Part shown: positions 17,086 to 26,324 of the stretch, piece after piece | Layout: the number at the start of each line of letters is the position of its first letter | How positions within the stretch are numbered: position 1 is the stretch's first letter | Translations under genes and position numbers: made by a program | The notes under the pieces: generated by a model | Told to the model about the DNA's origin: nothing | Databases searched by the model: none | What the model saw: only the letters and a program-made list of their open reading frames with translations | Assembly (NCBI RefSeq): GCF_009827395.1 | Contig: NZ_WTYX01000002.1 | Coordinates: forward strand, 124,001-188,000 | Direction of reading: 5' to 3' | DNA: 64,000 nucleotides | Source of the DNA: Pontixanthobacter aquaemixtae | GTDB lineage: Bacteria; Pseudomonadota; Alphaproteobacteria; Sphingomonadales; Sphingomonadaceae

Positions 17086-18153
17086 ATGCGAATTGAGCGA
17101 ACTGGTCCTGTCGAACCATTGTCACCACGGATCGAGAAGTTCATTATCGAGCGCCTTGCTGGTGTGCCACTTGACGATATTCAAGGCTCAGAAGAGCGGA
17201 AAGCAGACTACGTTTGTCTCCGGGGGCTTTTAGCAATTGAGATCAAATCATTAGAAGATGATGGGAGTGAGCGGATCGATAATCTTCTTGAGGAGCTAAG
17301 GTCCAAGCCCGATTGGCCGATATTCTTGGGGTCGGCTCCAATGCAATCATTCATCGACAATACGCATGATCCAGAAACAGTTGGCCAACAAGTCATGGAG
17401 CGTGTGGGAAGAGGTATCTTAAACCCTCTCAAAAAAGCCAATCGACAACTGAAGGCGCATGCAAAAGCATTCCCGCGCAAAAGCCAAGTTCGAGTTTTGA
17501 TCTTGGTCAACGAAGACCATGAGATATACGATCCGGAAACTGTCGCTTACGTTCTTTGGCATGCAGTGCGCAGCAAGCGTGGGGGCAAACCGAGCTTCTC
17601 AGGCGTGGACGGAGTCATCTATTTCACTGAGCGCCATGCGACGGTGATAGAGGACAAAGTGACATTCCCCATCACGCTAGTTGAAGGTCCATCGGTTTAT
17701 ACAGACCAATGGAAGTCTGATGTTCTGTCGATCATTCAGCATCGTTGGGGCCTGTGGAGTTCCGGTCACTATTTCGAAGCTGGTGATCATCCGCCGGACT
17801 ATACTACGATCGATCACATCCCGGAATCTGCACCGCGCCACGAGCGTTGGCGTACTGAGTACAAGCGAAACCCTTATCTCGCTGAACTGAGCAAAGCTGA
17901 CCTACGAGATCGTTTCGACGAGGTGACTTTGGTAACGTCGCTGATGTTTTTGAAGAACACTCCGCTTGAGCTTTCGCAGGATGAAAAGACTTTGTGGATC
18001 AGGCGTTTCGGTGACCTAACAGAGGAAATGGGGAGGCAGGCCATTCCAATCACAGACTTCGACTATGACCCGCAACGGGCTTACGCGGCTGCAAACCGGC
18101 TTGGACTTCCTTCTGGTGTTGTGGAGTTCATTGAAGGCTTGCGCGCATCATGA
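17086..18153 (+). CDS. Unrecognised cargo protein with PD-(D/E)XK-like motif
   Basis: A 355-aa protein on the strand opposite to its neighbours, with AGAGG just upstream of the ATG. I do not recognise the family. Residues 41-54 contain D41, then E52-x-K54 within a hydrophobic strand (LLAIEIKSL), preceded by E17 and E22 in a helix: the spacing fits the PD-(D/E)XK nuclease core. The rest is mixed with several Trp and charged helices; there is no membrane segment. Codon use is less GC-rich than the flanking backbone genes, which supports later acquisition. It sits between ardC and parB, a slot where conjugative elements often carry defence cargo. Nuclease or defence activity is inference. Confidence 0.6.
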   Translation: MRIERTGPVEPLSPRIEKFIIERLAGVPLDDIQGSEERKADYVCLRGLLAIEIKSLEDDGSERIDNLLEELRSKPDWPIFLGSAPMQSFIDNTHDPETVGQQVMERVGRGILNPLKKANRQLKAHAKAFPRKSQVRVLILVNEDHEIYDPETVAYVLWHAVRSKRGGKPSFSGVDGVIYFTERHATVIEDKVTFPITLVEGPSVYTDQWKSDVLSIIQHRWGLWSSGHYFEAGDHPPDYTTIDHIPESAPRHERWRTEYKRNPYLAELSKADLRDRFDEVTLVTSLMFLKNTPLELSQDEKTLWIRRFGDLTEEMGRQAIPITDFDYDPQRAYAAANRLGLPSGVVEFIEGLRAS

Positions 18154-18215
18154 TCCACTAACCCAAGACGCGGCTAAGAACCAGACATTCAGCTATCGCC
18201 CCAAAATTTGACTTG

Positions 18216-18250
18216 AAAAAGGCGGCCCGTCCCGATTGGGACGGACCGCC
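18216..18250 (-). terminator. Rho-independent terminator of the parB-like gene
   Basis: Minus-strand RNA forms a 13-pair stem (arms 18238-18250 and 18221-18233, loop of four) followed by five T residues (18220-18216). One pair is G-U on the minus strand but C against A on the plus strand, showing the working direction. It lies 31 bases beyond the parB stop and ahead of the convergent cargo gene. Confidence 0.85.
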
Positions 18251-18280
18251 CGCCGAGTGACCTGGACCTGTCAGGAGGGG

Positions 18281-20254
18281 TCAGGCAGCCTGCTCGGCAA
18301 TTTCGTCAGTCGCGGCATCGCTGACCGGCTCGCCACCTTCAACGGCAACGGGTGCGAACTGCTCGGCACCGGCGAAACGCATGATCGGCGGAACCCAAGC
18401 CTGCGCCCGTTCCTTGACCTCGGGCTCGCCAATGAAGTTGCCCGAGAAGATGCGTTCGGCAGCGCTCGCAAGCTCAGCCTTCTTCGATGCGGCATAGCGA
18501 CTGACCAGTTCCGGACCACCAGCGGCATCGAGTGCCTCGAGCGTGCGGGCCTTGGGCACGCGGTCGAAGTAGTTGGCCGCCGTGGGACGCCACCAATGAG
18601 CGGTCTCGATTTCGAGCAATGAGCCTAGCGCCTCGTGCAAAGGCACCGAGCGCTCGCCTTCACAGGCCAGGCTGGCGACAAGTGTGCGCGAGACGACATG
18701 GCCAAGCCATGCCGAGCGCGCCTCGTCTGAGAGTGCCCGGAACTTGGCAAACCGCTCGACATCGCTCTCGCCAGCACGCCAGCTTTCATCGAGCGCCCCC
18801 GCGAACTCGGCCAGTGCAGCGCTTGCCGGTGCATCCTTGGCTTCGAAGCCGGTAACCGGTCCAGACGCCACCGATCCGACAAGAGTCGACGCTTTCCTGG
18901 CGCGCCAGTCATGGCCATCGGCATCGGCGAGCGTGAAGACCATGAAGTCGAGCGCCAGTTCCGGGTCGCTGGCGAGATGGATTGCCAGGATGTCGCGGCG
19001 CTGCATGGCCAGTTCGTCGAGCAGGCGCTGGGACAGCGAGCTCCCCTTGGGCTTCGCCGTTCCACTCTCCTCGACTGCTTCGACGACACCTTCCTCAGCG
19101 ATGACTTCGGTCTCGGTAAAGAACTGCGGGACCAATGTCGGTTCACCATTGCGCGAGAGGACGAGGAAGGCGCCAGCTTCGCCTCTCAGCTCGTCGGCTA
19201 GAACCGGCGGCCGGTCATTGAGCGCGCGCATGGCGCGGTCGATCACCACGAGTTCCTGTTCGGCCTTGGCGACTTCGTCCTCGTCGCTGTCTTCGTCTTC
19301 GAGCACGGCGGCGACGCGGTCGTAGTCGGCCTCGAGCTCGCCAAGTTCCTTTGCTTCCTGTTCGGTCATAGGCGCAGGCTCGCATGGCAGACGGCCGAGA
19401 CCTTCGACGAGGTCATGGCTGACGTAGTTGCCAAGCGTCGGGCGCACCCAGGCAAGGCCATATTCGAGCACGGCCTTTTCTGCGGCTTCTTCCATGGCCT
19501 TGTGCGCCAGGTCTTCGAGCAGGGCGATATCGATCCAGCTCTCGCTGGCATCGTCGTCGAACAGTTCGCGCTCGATCCGGCCGCCTGCCGCCAGATAGGC
19601 ATCGCGTCCGACGAGAACCGCTCGCGGATCGGAGCCACGAACAGTTGCATCGAGCACCATACGGCGAATCGTATCAGGCGTGATCTGGTACCAGGCGTCC
19701 TGCAGCTCGGCATAGACATGCGCCTGGCGCTCCACGTCGGAAATCGCGCCATAGGCCTTGGCCATGTCGAGCGTGATCGTGCCCTCGGCGAGTGCTTCGA
19801 AGACGCAGGGTGCGAGACTTGCCAAACGCAGGCGCCCTTCGACGAACCGGACGGTGAGGCCGAAGCGGCGCGCCACGTCTTCCGTGGTAGCCCCTGCCTC
19901 GATGATGGAGGCGAAGGCCTGTGCCTCGTCGGCCGGGTTCATTGCGAGACGCTGGAAGTTCTCGGCAAGGCTGGCTTCTCGCACTTCGCTTTCGTCGCCT
20001 TCGATGACGAGGCAGGTGACCTCATGGCTTTCGGGTAAAGTGCCCTCTTCGGCCAGCGCCTGCAGCGCGGCGAGACGGCGACCTCCGGCCTCGACCTCGA
20101 ACTTGCCGCGCTTTCCTTTGCGCACGACGAGATTCTGCAGCAGTCCGCGCGCAGCGATGTCTGCCCGTAGCTGGAGGTCGGCCAGCACGTCGCTAGACTT
20201 GCGAACGTTTCGCGGGCTCGGGACGAGCTTCTTCAAGGGAATTGACTGGATCAT
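18281..20254 (-). CDS. ParB/RepB-like nuclease-domain protein of the element
   Basis: A 657-aa protein from the ATG at 20254 (MIQSIPLKKLVPSPRNVRK), with CAGGAG 7 nt upstream. Residues about 1-95 are the ParB/Srx domain (EAGGRRLAALQAL near 56, SLAENFQR near 95), followed by an HTH region (TEDVARRFGLTVRFVEGRL, about 118-136). The remaining 450 residues are a long, acidic, mostly helical extension that is typical of the ParB-like proteins of proteobacterial conjugative elements and unlike chromosomal ParB (about 300 aa). It probably acts in maintenance or regulation of the excised element. No parA is seen here. The leader holds an imperfect copy of the SD-masking pairing. Confidence 0.85.
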   Translation of the reverse strand: MIQSIPLKKLVPSPRNVRKSSDVLADLQLRADIAARGLLQNLVVRKGKRGKFEVEAGGRRLAALQALAEEGTLPESHEVTCLVIEGDESEVREASLAENFQRLAMNPADEAQAFASIIEAGATTEDVARRFGLTVRFVEGRLRLASLAPCVFEALAEGTITLDMAKAYGAISDVERQAHVYAELQDAWYQITPDTIRRMVLDATVRGSDPRAVLVGRDAYLAAGGRIERELFDDDASESWIDIALLEDLAHKAMEEAAEKAVLEYGLAWVRPTLGNYVSHDLVEGLGRLPCEPAPMTEQEAKELGELEADYDRVAAVLEDEDSDEDEVAKAEQELVVIDRAMRALNDRPPVLADELRGEAGAFLVLSRNGEPTLVPQFFTETEVIAEEGVVEAVEESGTAKPKGSSLSQRLLDELAMQRRDILAIHLASDPELALDFMVFTLADADGHDWRARKASTLVGSVASGPVTGFEAKDAPASAALAEFAGALDESWRAGESDVERFAKFRALSDEARSAWLGHVVSRTLVASLACEGERSVPLHEALGSLLEIETAHWWRPTAANYFDRVPKARTLEALDAAGGPELVSRYAASKKAELASAAERIFSGNFIGEPEVKERAQAWVPPIMRFAGAEQFAPVAVEGGEPVSDAATDEIAEQAA

Positions 20255-20357
20255 GGGTGTTCTCCTGATGGAATGAAGGCGCAGGTGAGGATCACGAGGC
20301 CCACAAGCCCAAAGGGCTCCCTCCACTCTCATTCTGAGTTGGGGTCGGCCCGAGCGA

Positions 20358-23300
20358 TCAGGCGGCAAGCGTGGGAAGAACGGACGAGGCTGCGGAGACT
20401 GGCACGAACAGCCGCGTGCGGTAACGGATGATCTCGGTGAAGCAGCCCTTGCCCTTGTACCAGTCGAGGCGATCCGGCGAGAAACCGGTCAGTTCAAGGC
20501 GCTGCTCGCCGCCGACCAGTGATCGCTTGACGGTCAAGGCATCGTGGCTTGCGAGGCCCAGCGGCTTGCCGCTGGCGATGACGAGCTCGCCGATCTGCTC
20601 AGCCGATGGTCCGGCAACTCCGGAAAGGCCAAAGGTCTCGGCGATTGCGGCGAGATCGACATCGAGCACTTCGCGGCCGATGATCGACTGGCCGTCCTCG
20701 GCAACGAGCCGGGTGACGCGGACATGATCGCCGGGCAGGCGCTTCCAGACCGGGAGCAGCAATCCGGTGGCAAGATGGACGCGCTCGGTCACCGGTGACT
20801 TGGCCGCTTCCTCTTCCTCGGCACGCCAGGCCGTCGTGAATGCGGTAACGCCAATTTCTTCCCAATGGCTTTCAGCGAGTGCCTCAAGCGTCCAGTTTGC
20901 AGACTTGAGCGGGCGCAGCAGGCGCCGGCGTTCTATCACGGCCCCGTCGTCGGCGATCAGACGCCGAGCTGGAACCGACAGTGCGACCTTGCCCGAGCGC
21001 GCATTGCGCATCGGGATCGCGTGCGTGCTTCCAATCTCGTGCATCCGCACCAGGCGCTGCAATCGCAGAGGTCGAAGGTGCCTCGTCACTTCGAGCGAGA
21101 CGAGGCGGGTTTCGGCTCCGGTGACAGGGTCGGTGCGTAGGAGTTCATCGGCAAGGACCGTGAAGCGATCGACCCTCACGGTTTCCAGTCCCTGGTCGAG
21201 CGTCCCGGCTTCACACGCGGCTTCGATCCGCGCTTCGACAAGGCCGAGATATTCCTCAAATATGGCGTTCTGGAGCGCGATCGGCAACGCAAGAATGCGG
21301 TTCAGCCAGCGCTGGATGGTGGGGAGATTGTCGGTCAGCCCCCCATCGGGGTTTTCAAGCCGGAGGCCGGTGCGCTCGACGAAGTTGCCGAAGCTCGTGG
21401 CTTCGAGCTTGCCGTCATAGAGCAGCTGGAACCATCGGCTGAGCGCGTCGCGCGCATAGTCGCTTTCGAGATTGTCTGCCGGGTCGAACAGGTTCTGTCC
21501 GCCGGTCTGGCGCTGGCCGCGCGTAAGCGCGCCCAATGCGTCGAGCCTTCGCGCAATGGTCGATATAAACCGGCGCTCGCCCTTCACGTCGGTGGTTACC
21601 GGCCGAAATAGCGGTGCCGAGGCCTGGTTGGTGCGGTTGGTACGACCGAGACCCTGGATCGCGTTGTCGGCGCGCCAGCCCGGCTCGAGCAGGAAATGGA
21701 CCCGGCGTTGCTGGTTCCGACAGCCGAGGTCGGCATGGTAGGAACGCCCTGTCCCGCCCGCATCCGAGAAGACCAGGATGCGCTTGGTCCCTTCCATGAA
21801 GCTTTGCGCTTCGGCGACATTAGCGCTTGGGCTGCGCCGTTCGAGGCGCTGCTGACCATCGCGGCCAAGGACCAGCCTGCGGGTCCGACCCGTGACCTCG
21901 GACACGGCCTCGGTCCCGAAGTGCTCGATGATCGCGTCGAGTGCAGTGGCGATGGGCGGCAGCGCGCAGAGCTGCTCGATCAGCGCATCGCGCGCGGCAA
22001 TGGCGCGCGGGCAGAAAACGGGATTGCCCTCCTCGTCGCTCATCGCCTCGGAACGAAGATTGCCGTCCTCGTCGGCGAAGACCTGCATCAGGCGTACCGG
22101 GAAGCTCTTCGTAAGGTAGTCGATGACGTATTCACGCGGGGACAGATCGATATCGAGCGCTTCGCGTTCTTCGTCAGAGAGGTCGGCAAGGCGCCGGTCG
22201 AGCATGGCCTCGGCAGTCGAGACCAGCTGAACGACAACCGAGTGCTCCTCGACAAGCGCTGCTTCCATCGCGGGGATCAGGCTCGGCAGTTTCATCGAAA
22301 GCAGGAGCTGGGCAAAGAAGCGTTGCTTGGTGCCTTCGAAGATCGAGTGCGCTGCCGCCTTGGCGTTGCGATTGAGCGTATCGCCGCTGTCCTCGTCGAC
22401 CACGCGGGTTGCTTCGAGAGCAGCTTCGAGGTTGCGGTGAATGATCGCCCAGGCATCGGCATAGGCATCGTAGATCCGTACCTGTGCTTCGGTCAGGCTA
22501 TGTTCCAGGATGTCGTACTCGACCCCGGCGAAGGACAGCGCACGGGCAAGGTAGAGTCCCTGAGCCTTTAGGTCGCGGGCGACAAGCTCCATCGCCGCGA
22601 CGCCGCCGGCGCGGATCTCGGTCATAAAAGCCTCGTGGGTCGGAAAGGCGGTCTCGGGTCCCCACAGGCCAAGCCGTGAGGTGTAACCGAGGTTGGCGAT
22701 ATCCGAAGCGCCAGTGGCAGACGCGTAGAGCACGCGGGCGCGCGGGAGATGGTTTTGCAGCCTGAGGCCCGCCATCCCCTGTTCAGAGCCCTTGACCTTG
22801 CCGCGGGTTGATGAGCCCCCAAGCGCATTGGCCATGGCGTGGGCTTCGTCGCAGGCGATCACGCCATCGTAATCCTCACCCGCCCAGGCAAGGATCTGGT
22901 TGAGCCGCGTATCCTCGGCGCGTCCCGAGCGCAGAGTCGGATAGGTTACGAAGAGAATGCCTTCGGACATCGCTACGGGCTGGTCGAGTTTCCAGCGCGA
23001 GAGCGGCTGGAGATCGAGCGGCAGACCGCCGAGTGCTTCCCAGTCCCGGCGTGCATCTTCGAGCAGCGCCTCATTCTTGGTGATCCAGATATGGCGACGC
23101 TCGCCGGCGAGCCAGCGATCCATGATAACCGCTGCGATCTGCCGTCCCTTGCCCGCTCCGGTCCCGTCGCCGAGGAAGAAGCCTTGGCGGTAGGCGTTGC
23201 CGTCGTTGGCAAGCTCAAGCGAGGTGCCTTCCTGGCTGACCTTGAATTGACCCGGGAGGTCGCGTGCGAATGCCTGGGCAGAGTAGACCAATGTCTCGCA

Positions 23301-24605
23301 TTGTGCTTCGGACAAGAGGCCATTGGCCTGCCAATTTGCGGGGAGACCCAGGCTAACGTTCGGTTGCGGAGCCGCAACCGACCCCATGGCGACCGATTCC
23401 ACGAGTGGGGTGGGATGAACCGGCGCGCCTTCGAAAGCGATGCGGCTGGGCCGATAAGGGAGATAGATGCCTGTCTGTTCCGGCACCGGCGCGGGTTCGG
23501 CGAGGACCGAATAGGCAAGGTCGATCGCATTCGCTGTGGCTGTTGATGTCGCTGCGAAAGGCGCCAACGGCCGGACCGGCGTGCGTTGGGTCGAAGTCTT
23601 GCCAACGAGGCGCACTGGCTTTCCGACTGGCAGGCGATGGAGGCTGACGGAGATTCGCGCTCGTGGCGGTAGCTCAGTGACAAGTTCGTGGAGCGAGATG
23701 AGGTCGGCAGTATCTCCGGTGATCACAGGCGAGGACGCAGTCGGCGTCTTGTCGAACACAACCAGGCGAACGGCAATTCCCGTGCCTGTCCGGCGAAACA
23801 TCTGCTTTAGGCGAACATCGAGGAGCAGCGATGCTTCGTCCTGTTCCTTGGCGAAGGTGGAGGCGTCGAAGCCTTCGGGCATGATTGCGACAATCCTCGC
23901 TCCAGCAGCAGCGGCCCGGATCGCGCTGCGCAGGTGGCGCTGCGCCGTCTCGCCGTCCTTGCCGCGTTCCTGGCTGCGGGCGAATGGTGGGTTCATCAGC
24001 ATGACCGACGGAACAGGACTGCGGAGCAGGTCGGCAATCAGTTCCCCGTCATGCGCAGTGATCGTGGCTGCGGGGAAGATGTGGCCGAGGGCGTCTCGTC
24101 TTGCCGGATCGATCTCGTTGAGGACCAATGAGGCCTTCCGGATGCTGCCCCATAGGGCAAGCGCACCATTGCCGGCGGATGGTTCGAGGAGTGTGTCTTG
24201 CGCGCAGACAGCTGCGGCCTTTGCCATTAGCCAAGTCAGCATTGGCGGGGTCGAGAACTGCTGGAGCTCGACCTGCGCCTCGCTGCGTACATGCCTGGGC
24301 GGCAAGGCTGCTTCGAGCCAGTCGAACCGCGCGTCGGCTTCGTGCACGCTTGTTGCCAGATCGATGCATGAGGACTCCCGAAGCCAGAGCAGTGCGCCGA
24401 TCTCGACCGCGTTGTTGTAGTCATTGATGGTCCAGGCGCTTCCCCAGTCCAGGGCGCCGGTCTTGTCGGCGAACAGCCCGGAAATGTCGGCGCGGGCAAG
24501 ATGACGTCCCGAAGCGAGAAGCTCGGCAATCTTGGTGCCGATAGCGAAGGCGAGAGACTTCGACGGCATCTGCTCGCCGGCGGGAAACAGGTCTGATTGA
24601 AACAT
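20358..24605 (-). CDS. Methyltransferase-like/strawberry-notch helicase fusion
   Basis: A 1,415-aa protein from the ATG at 24605 (AGGAGG 12 nt upstream). The N-terminal part has class I methyltransferase motifs: LEPSAGNGALAL (about 141) for SAM binding and LMNPPFARS (about 205), the NPPF of adenine-type DNA methylases. From about residue 420 comes a P-loop domain of the strawberry-notch type: Walker A GDGTGAGKGRQIAAV (about 488) and DEAH (about 588), then a C-terminal helicase lobe with GLGRTNRTNQ (about 985). Such fusions occur in large conjugative elements; their substrate is unknown, but protection or remodelling of transferred DNA is plausible. It reads toward parB with a 103-base gap. 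Confidence 0.88.
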   Translation of the reverse strand: MFQSDLFPAGEQMPSKSLAFAIGTKIAELLASGRHLARADISGLFADKTGALDWGSAWTINDYNNAVEIGALLWLRESSCIDLATSVHEADARFDWLEAALPPRHVRSEAQVELQQFSTPPMLTWLMAKAAAVCAQDTLLEPSAGNGALALWGSIRKASLVLNEIDPARRDALGHIFPAATITAHDGELIADLLRSPVPSVMLMNPPFARSQERGKDGETAQRHLRSAIRAAAAGARIVAIMPEGFDASTFAKEQDEASLLLDVRLKQMFRRTGTGIAVRLVVFDKTPTASSPVITGDTADLISLHELVTELPPRARISVSLHRLPVGKPVRLVGKTSTQRTPVRPLAPFAATSTATANAIDLAYSVLAEPAPVPEQTGIYLPYRPSRIAFEGAPVHPTPLVESVAMGSVAAPQPNVSLGLPANWQANGLLSEAQCETLVYSAQAFARDLPGQFKVSQEGTSLELANDGNAYRQGFFLGDGTGAGKGRQIAAVIMDRWLAGERRHIWITKNEALLEDARRDWEALGGLPLDLQPLSRWKLDQPVAMSEGILFVTYPTLRSGRAEDTRLNQILAWAGEDYDGVIACDEAHAMANALGGSSTRGKVKGSEQGMAGLRLQNHLPRARVLYASATGASDIANLGYTSRLGLWGPETAFPTHEAFMTEIRAGGVAAMELVARDLKAQGLYLARALSFAGVEYDILEHSLTEAQVRIYDAYADAWAIIHRNLEAALEATRVVDEDSGDTLNRNAKAAAHSIFEGTKQRFFAQLLLSMKLPSLIPAMEAALVEEHSVVVQLVSTAEAMLDRRLADLSDEEREALDIDLSPREYVIDYLTKSFPVRLMQVFADEDGNLRSEAMSDEEGNPVFCPRAIAARDALIEQLCALPPIATALDAIIEHFGTEAVSEVTGRTRRLVLGRDGQQRLERRSPSANVAEAQSFMEGTKRILVFSDAGGTGRSYHADLGCRNQQRRVHFLLEPGWRADNAIQGLGRTNRTNQASAPLFRPVTTDVKGERRFISTIARRLDALGALTRGQRQTGGQNLFDPADNLESDYARDALSRWFQLLYDGKLEATSFGNFVERTGLRLENPDGGLTDNLPTIQRWLNRILALPIALQNAIFEEYLGLVEARIEAACEAGTLDQGLETVRVDRFTVLADELLRTDPVTGAETRLVSLEVTRHLRPLRLQRLVRMHEIGSTHAIPMRNARSGKVALSVPARRLIADDGAVIERRRLLRPLKSANWTLEALAESHWEEIGVTAFTTAWRAEEEEAAKSPVTERVHLATGLLLPVWKRLPGDHVRVTRLVAEDGQSIIGREVLDVDLAAIAETFGLSGVAGPSAEQIGELVIASGKPLGLASHDALTVKRSLVGGEQRLELTGFSPDRLDWYKGKGCFTEIIRYRTRLFVPVSAASSVLPTLAA

Positions 24606-24616
24606 GGCAATTCGTC

Positions 24617-24660
24617 CTCCTGATGAAGGCATCGGGACACGCCTTCTGCCGGATCAGGAA
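24617..24660 (-). promoter_or_regulatory. SD-masking leader hairpin of the helicase gene
   Basis: In minus-strand RNA TTCCTGAT (complement of 24653-24660) is complementary to the ribosome-binding site ATCAGGAG (complement of 24617-24624). The loop contains a second stem GAAGGC/GCCTTC (24641-24646 with 24625-24630). The layout matches the ardC leader. A purine tract GAGGAGAGAGG lies just upstream (about 24672-24683), overlapping the end of the primase-like gene. Confidence 0.55.
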
Positions 24661-24680
24661 TTCGAGAAGCCCTCTCTCCT

Positions 24681-25595
24681 CTATGTCGCCGCCTTGCGGC
24701 GCAGCCATGTCGTGAGTTCGTCGTTCCAGTCGGTGTCGCGTGAGGATGGTTTGCGAACGTGGATCGTCCGCCCTTCGCAGGCATAAGCGGTCAGGCCACG
24801 CGACGCGGCCAGCTCGCCGCCAGCATCGTGATCGACGAAGAGATGAAGCTCGGTCACGCTCTCGGGCACACTGACGAGGCCGAAGCGCTCATTCCCGAGG
24901 GTCGCCCAGACGGGGACACCGGTGAGAGCATAAGCCGACATCGCGCTCTCGATGCCCTCGGCAAGGCCGAGCTTGCCAGAGGCCGGAGCGAAGAGGCGTA
25001 CAGCAGCTTCACCGAGTGCTCCGAGCGCGCGCTTTGGCTTGTCGAAGGTGGCCTTGGTTGCAGCCTCGGTGGACAAAAATGTGCGGTGGATCGCGATCGG
25101 CCCCTCGTCGAGGCTGACCGCCGCAATCATAGCCGGCAAGAAGCGGGTGCGTCCTTTCGGACCAAGCGGCGTTCGCGGATGAAAGCGGAGCGCCGGAGAT
25201 GCGGCGAGGATGCCGCGGTTCTCAAGGTAGGCCTTCGCCGGACTGCCACCCAATGGTTGCGCTTCGCACCAAATCCTCAACGCTGCTGCCGAGGGTTTGC
25301 ATACCCTTGTTGGCTCTAGCTGATCCTCGGCCGAAGAACCCGAGAAAAATCTGGCCACCTCGAAACCTTCGCGGGCCAGAGCGGAAAGCACGCTCTGCTG
25401 ATCGCAGCCCGCAAAACAATGGAAGAGGATAGCCTTCCGGCCGAGCGTCACGCCAAGCGAAGGTGTGCGGTCTTCGTGTGCGGGGCAGCAAGCCATCCCT
25501 TTTGTTCCTGACCATTTGCCACCCCGGGATTCGCAAATGCGGCGAGCAGTTTCGGCAAGGGACGGGTTGGGAAGAGTGTTGGCAGACAGGGACAT
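24681..25595 (-). CDS. CHC2 zinc-finger/Toprim primase-like protein
   Basis: A 304-aa protein. The N-terminus (residues about 15-65) has a CHC2-type zinc finger: CESRGGKW, CCPAHEDRTPSL and LFHCFAGCDQ. The C-terminal half is a Toprim domain with the Glu in LAEGIESAMSAYA (about 208) and the DxD-like pair in LFVDHDAGGE (about 250). This is the DUF7146-like primase/helicase relative carried by many plasmids and ICEs and probably primes complementary strand synthesis after transfer. The start has GAGGAG 4-9 nt upstream within a small hairpin. It lies 75 bases upstream of the helicase gene in the same direction. Confidence 0.85.
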   Translation of the reverse strand: MSLSANTLPNPSLAETARRICESRGGKWSGTKGMACCPAHEDRTPSLGVTLGRKAILFHCFAGCDQQSVLSALAREGFEVARFFSGSSAEDQLEPTRVCKPSAAALRIWCEAQPLGGSPAKAYLENRGILAASPALRFHPRTPLGPKGRTRFLPAMIAAVSLDEGPIAIHRTFLSTEAATKATFDKPKRALGALGEAAVRLFAPASGKLGLAEGIESAMSAYALTGVPVWATLGNERFGLVSVPESVTELHLFVDHDAGGELAASRGLTAYACEGRTIHVRKPSSRDTDWNDELTTWLRRKAAT

Positions 25596-25733
25596 GCGAG
25601 CTCCTCAGCTTGCGAAGTGGCCCCCTCGACAGGCTTCCTCTCCTCTCCCGAAGGCCAGCAAATACCGCTTTCCTACAGGTGTGGGTTCTTTTTATGTTCT
25701 TTTTCGATTCGAAGCAATGGAGCAAAGAACGAG

Positions 25734-26324
25734 ATGACCGCCCCCAATCGTTTTGTGAGAACAACTATCGCCTTTGCGGGCTTGATCGTGGCGTCCTTTC
25801 AACCTGTCAGTGCCCAGGAGTTCGCCCTCTTCGAACACGCGATCCACCAACCGGAAATCGAGAGCCAGGCTGAGACCGTCAGGCAGTACTTTCCGGCGGT
25901 GCATACCCGAAAAAAGACGAGTATCTCCTACAGGGAAGGACTTTATATGGGAGCTATCGCCAAAGCTGAGCGCCGGTATGGCCTTCCACCAAACTTGCTT
26001 CGCGCGCTGATCTGGGCCGAGTCCCGCTTCAATCCCATGGCGGTAAGTCCGGCCGGCGCCGCCGGACTTGCCCAACTGATGCCAGCCACTGCGCGCGAAC
26101 TGGGAGTTAAGAATAGGCATGACCCTATCGCCTCCATCGACGGCGGCGCGCGCTACCTGCGCGATATGTTGAAACGCTTCGAAGCGGTCCATCTCGCATT
26201 GGCCGCCTATAATGCTGGTCCTGGTGCGGTTTCCCGCGCCCGCGGCATCCCAAGAAATGGTGAGACACCGCAATACGTCCGGACGGTGCTATCCAGATGG
26301 TCTGCAATCGGGTCATACCATTGA
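25734..26324 (+). CDS. Lytic transglycosylase (VirB1-like)
   Basis: A 196-aa secreted protein from the ATG at 25734 (MTAPNRFVRTTIAFAGLIVA), whose first 28 residues form a signal peptide ending at VSAQ. The SLT domain shows the catalytic Glu in LIWAESRFNPMAVS (about 94-107), then GAAGLAQLMPATAREL and NAGPGAVSRARGIP, the usual goose-type lysozyme pattern. Such enzymes cut peptidoglycan to let a conjugation apparatus through, and are often encoded at the edge of transfer modules. It is divergent from the primase-like gene and followed by the thermonuclease gene. Confidence 0.9.
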   Translation: MTAPNRFVRTTIAFAGLIVASFQPVSAQEFALFEHAIHQPEIESQAETVRQYFPAVHTRKKTSISYREGLYMGAIAKAERRYGLPPNLLRALIWAESRFNPMAVSPAGAAGLAQLMPATARELGVKNRHDPIASIDGGARYLRDMLKRFEAVHLALAAYNAGPGAVSRARGIPRNGETPQYVRTVLSRWSAIGSYH

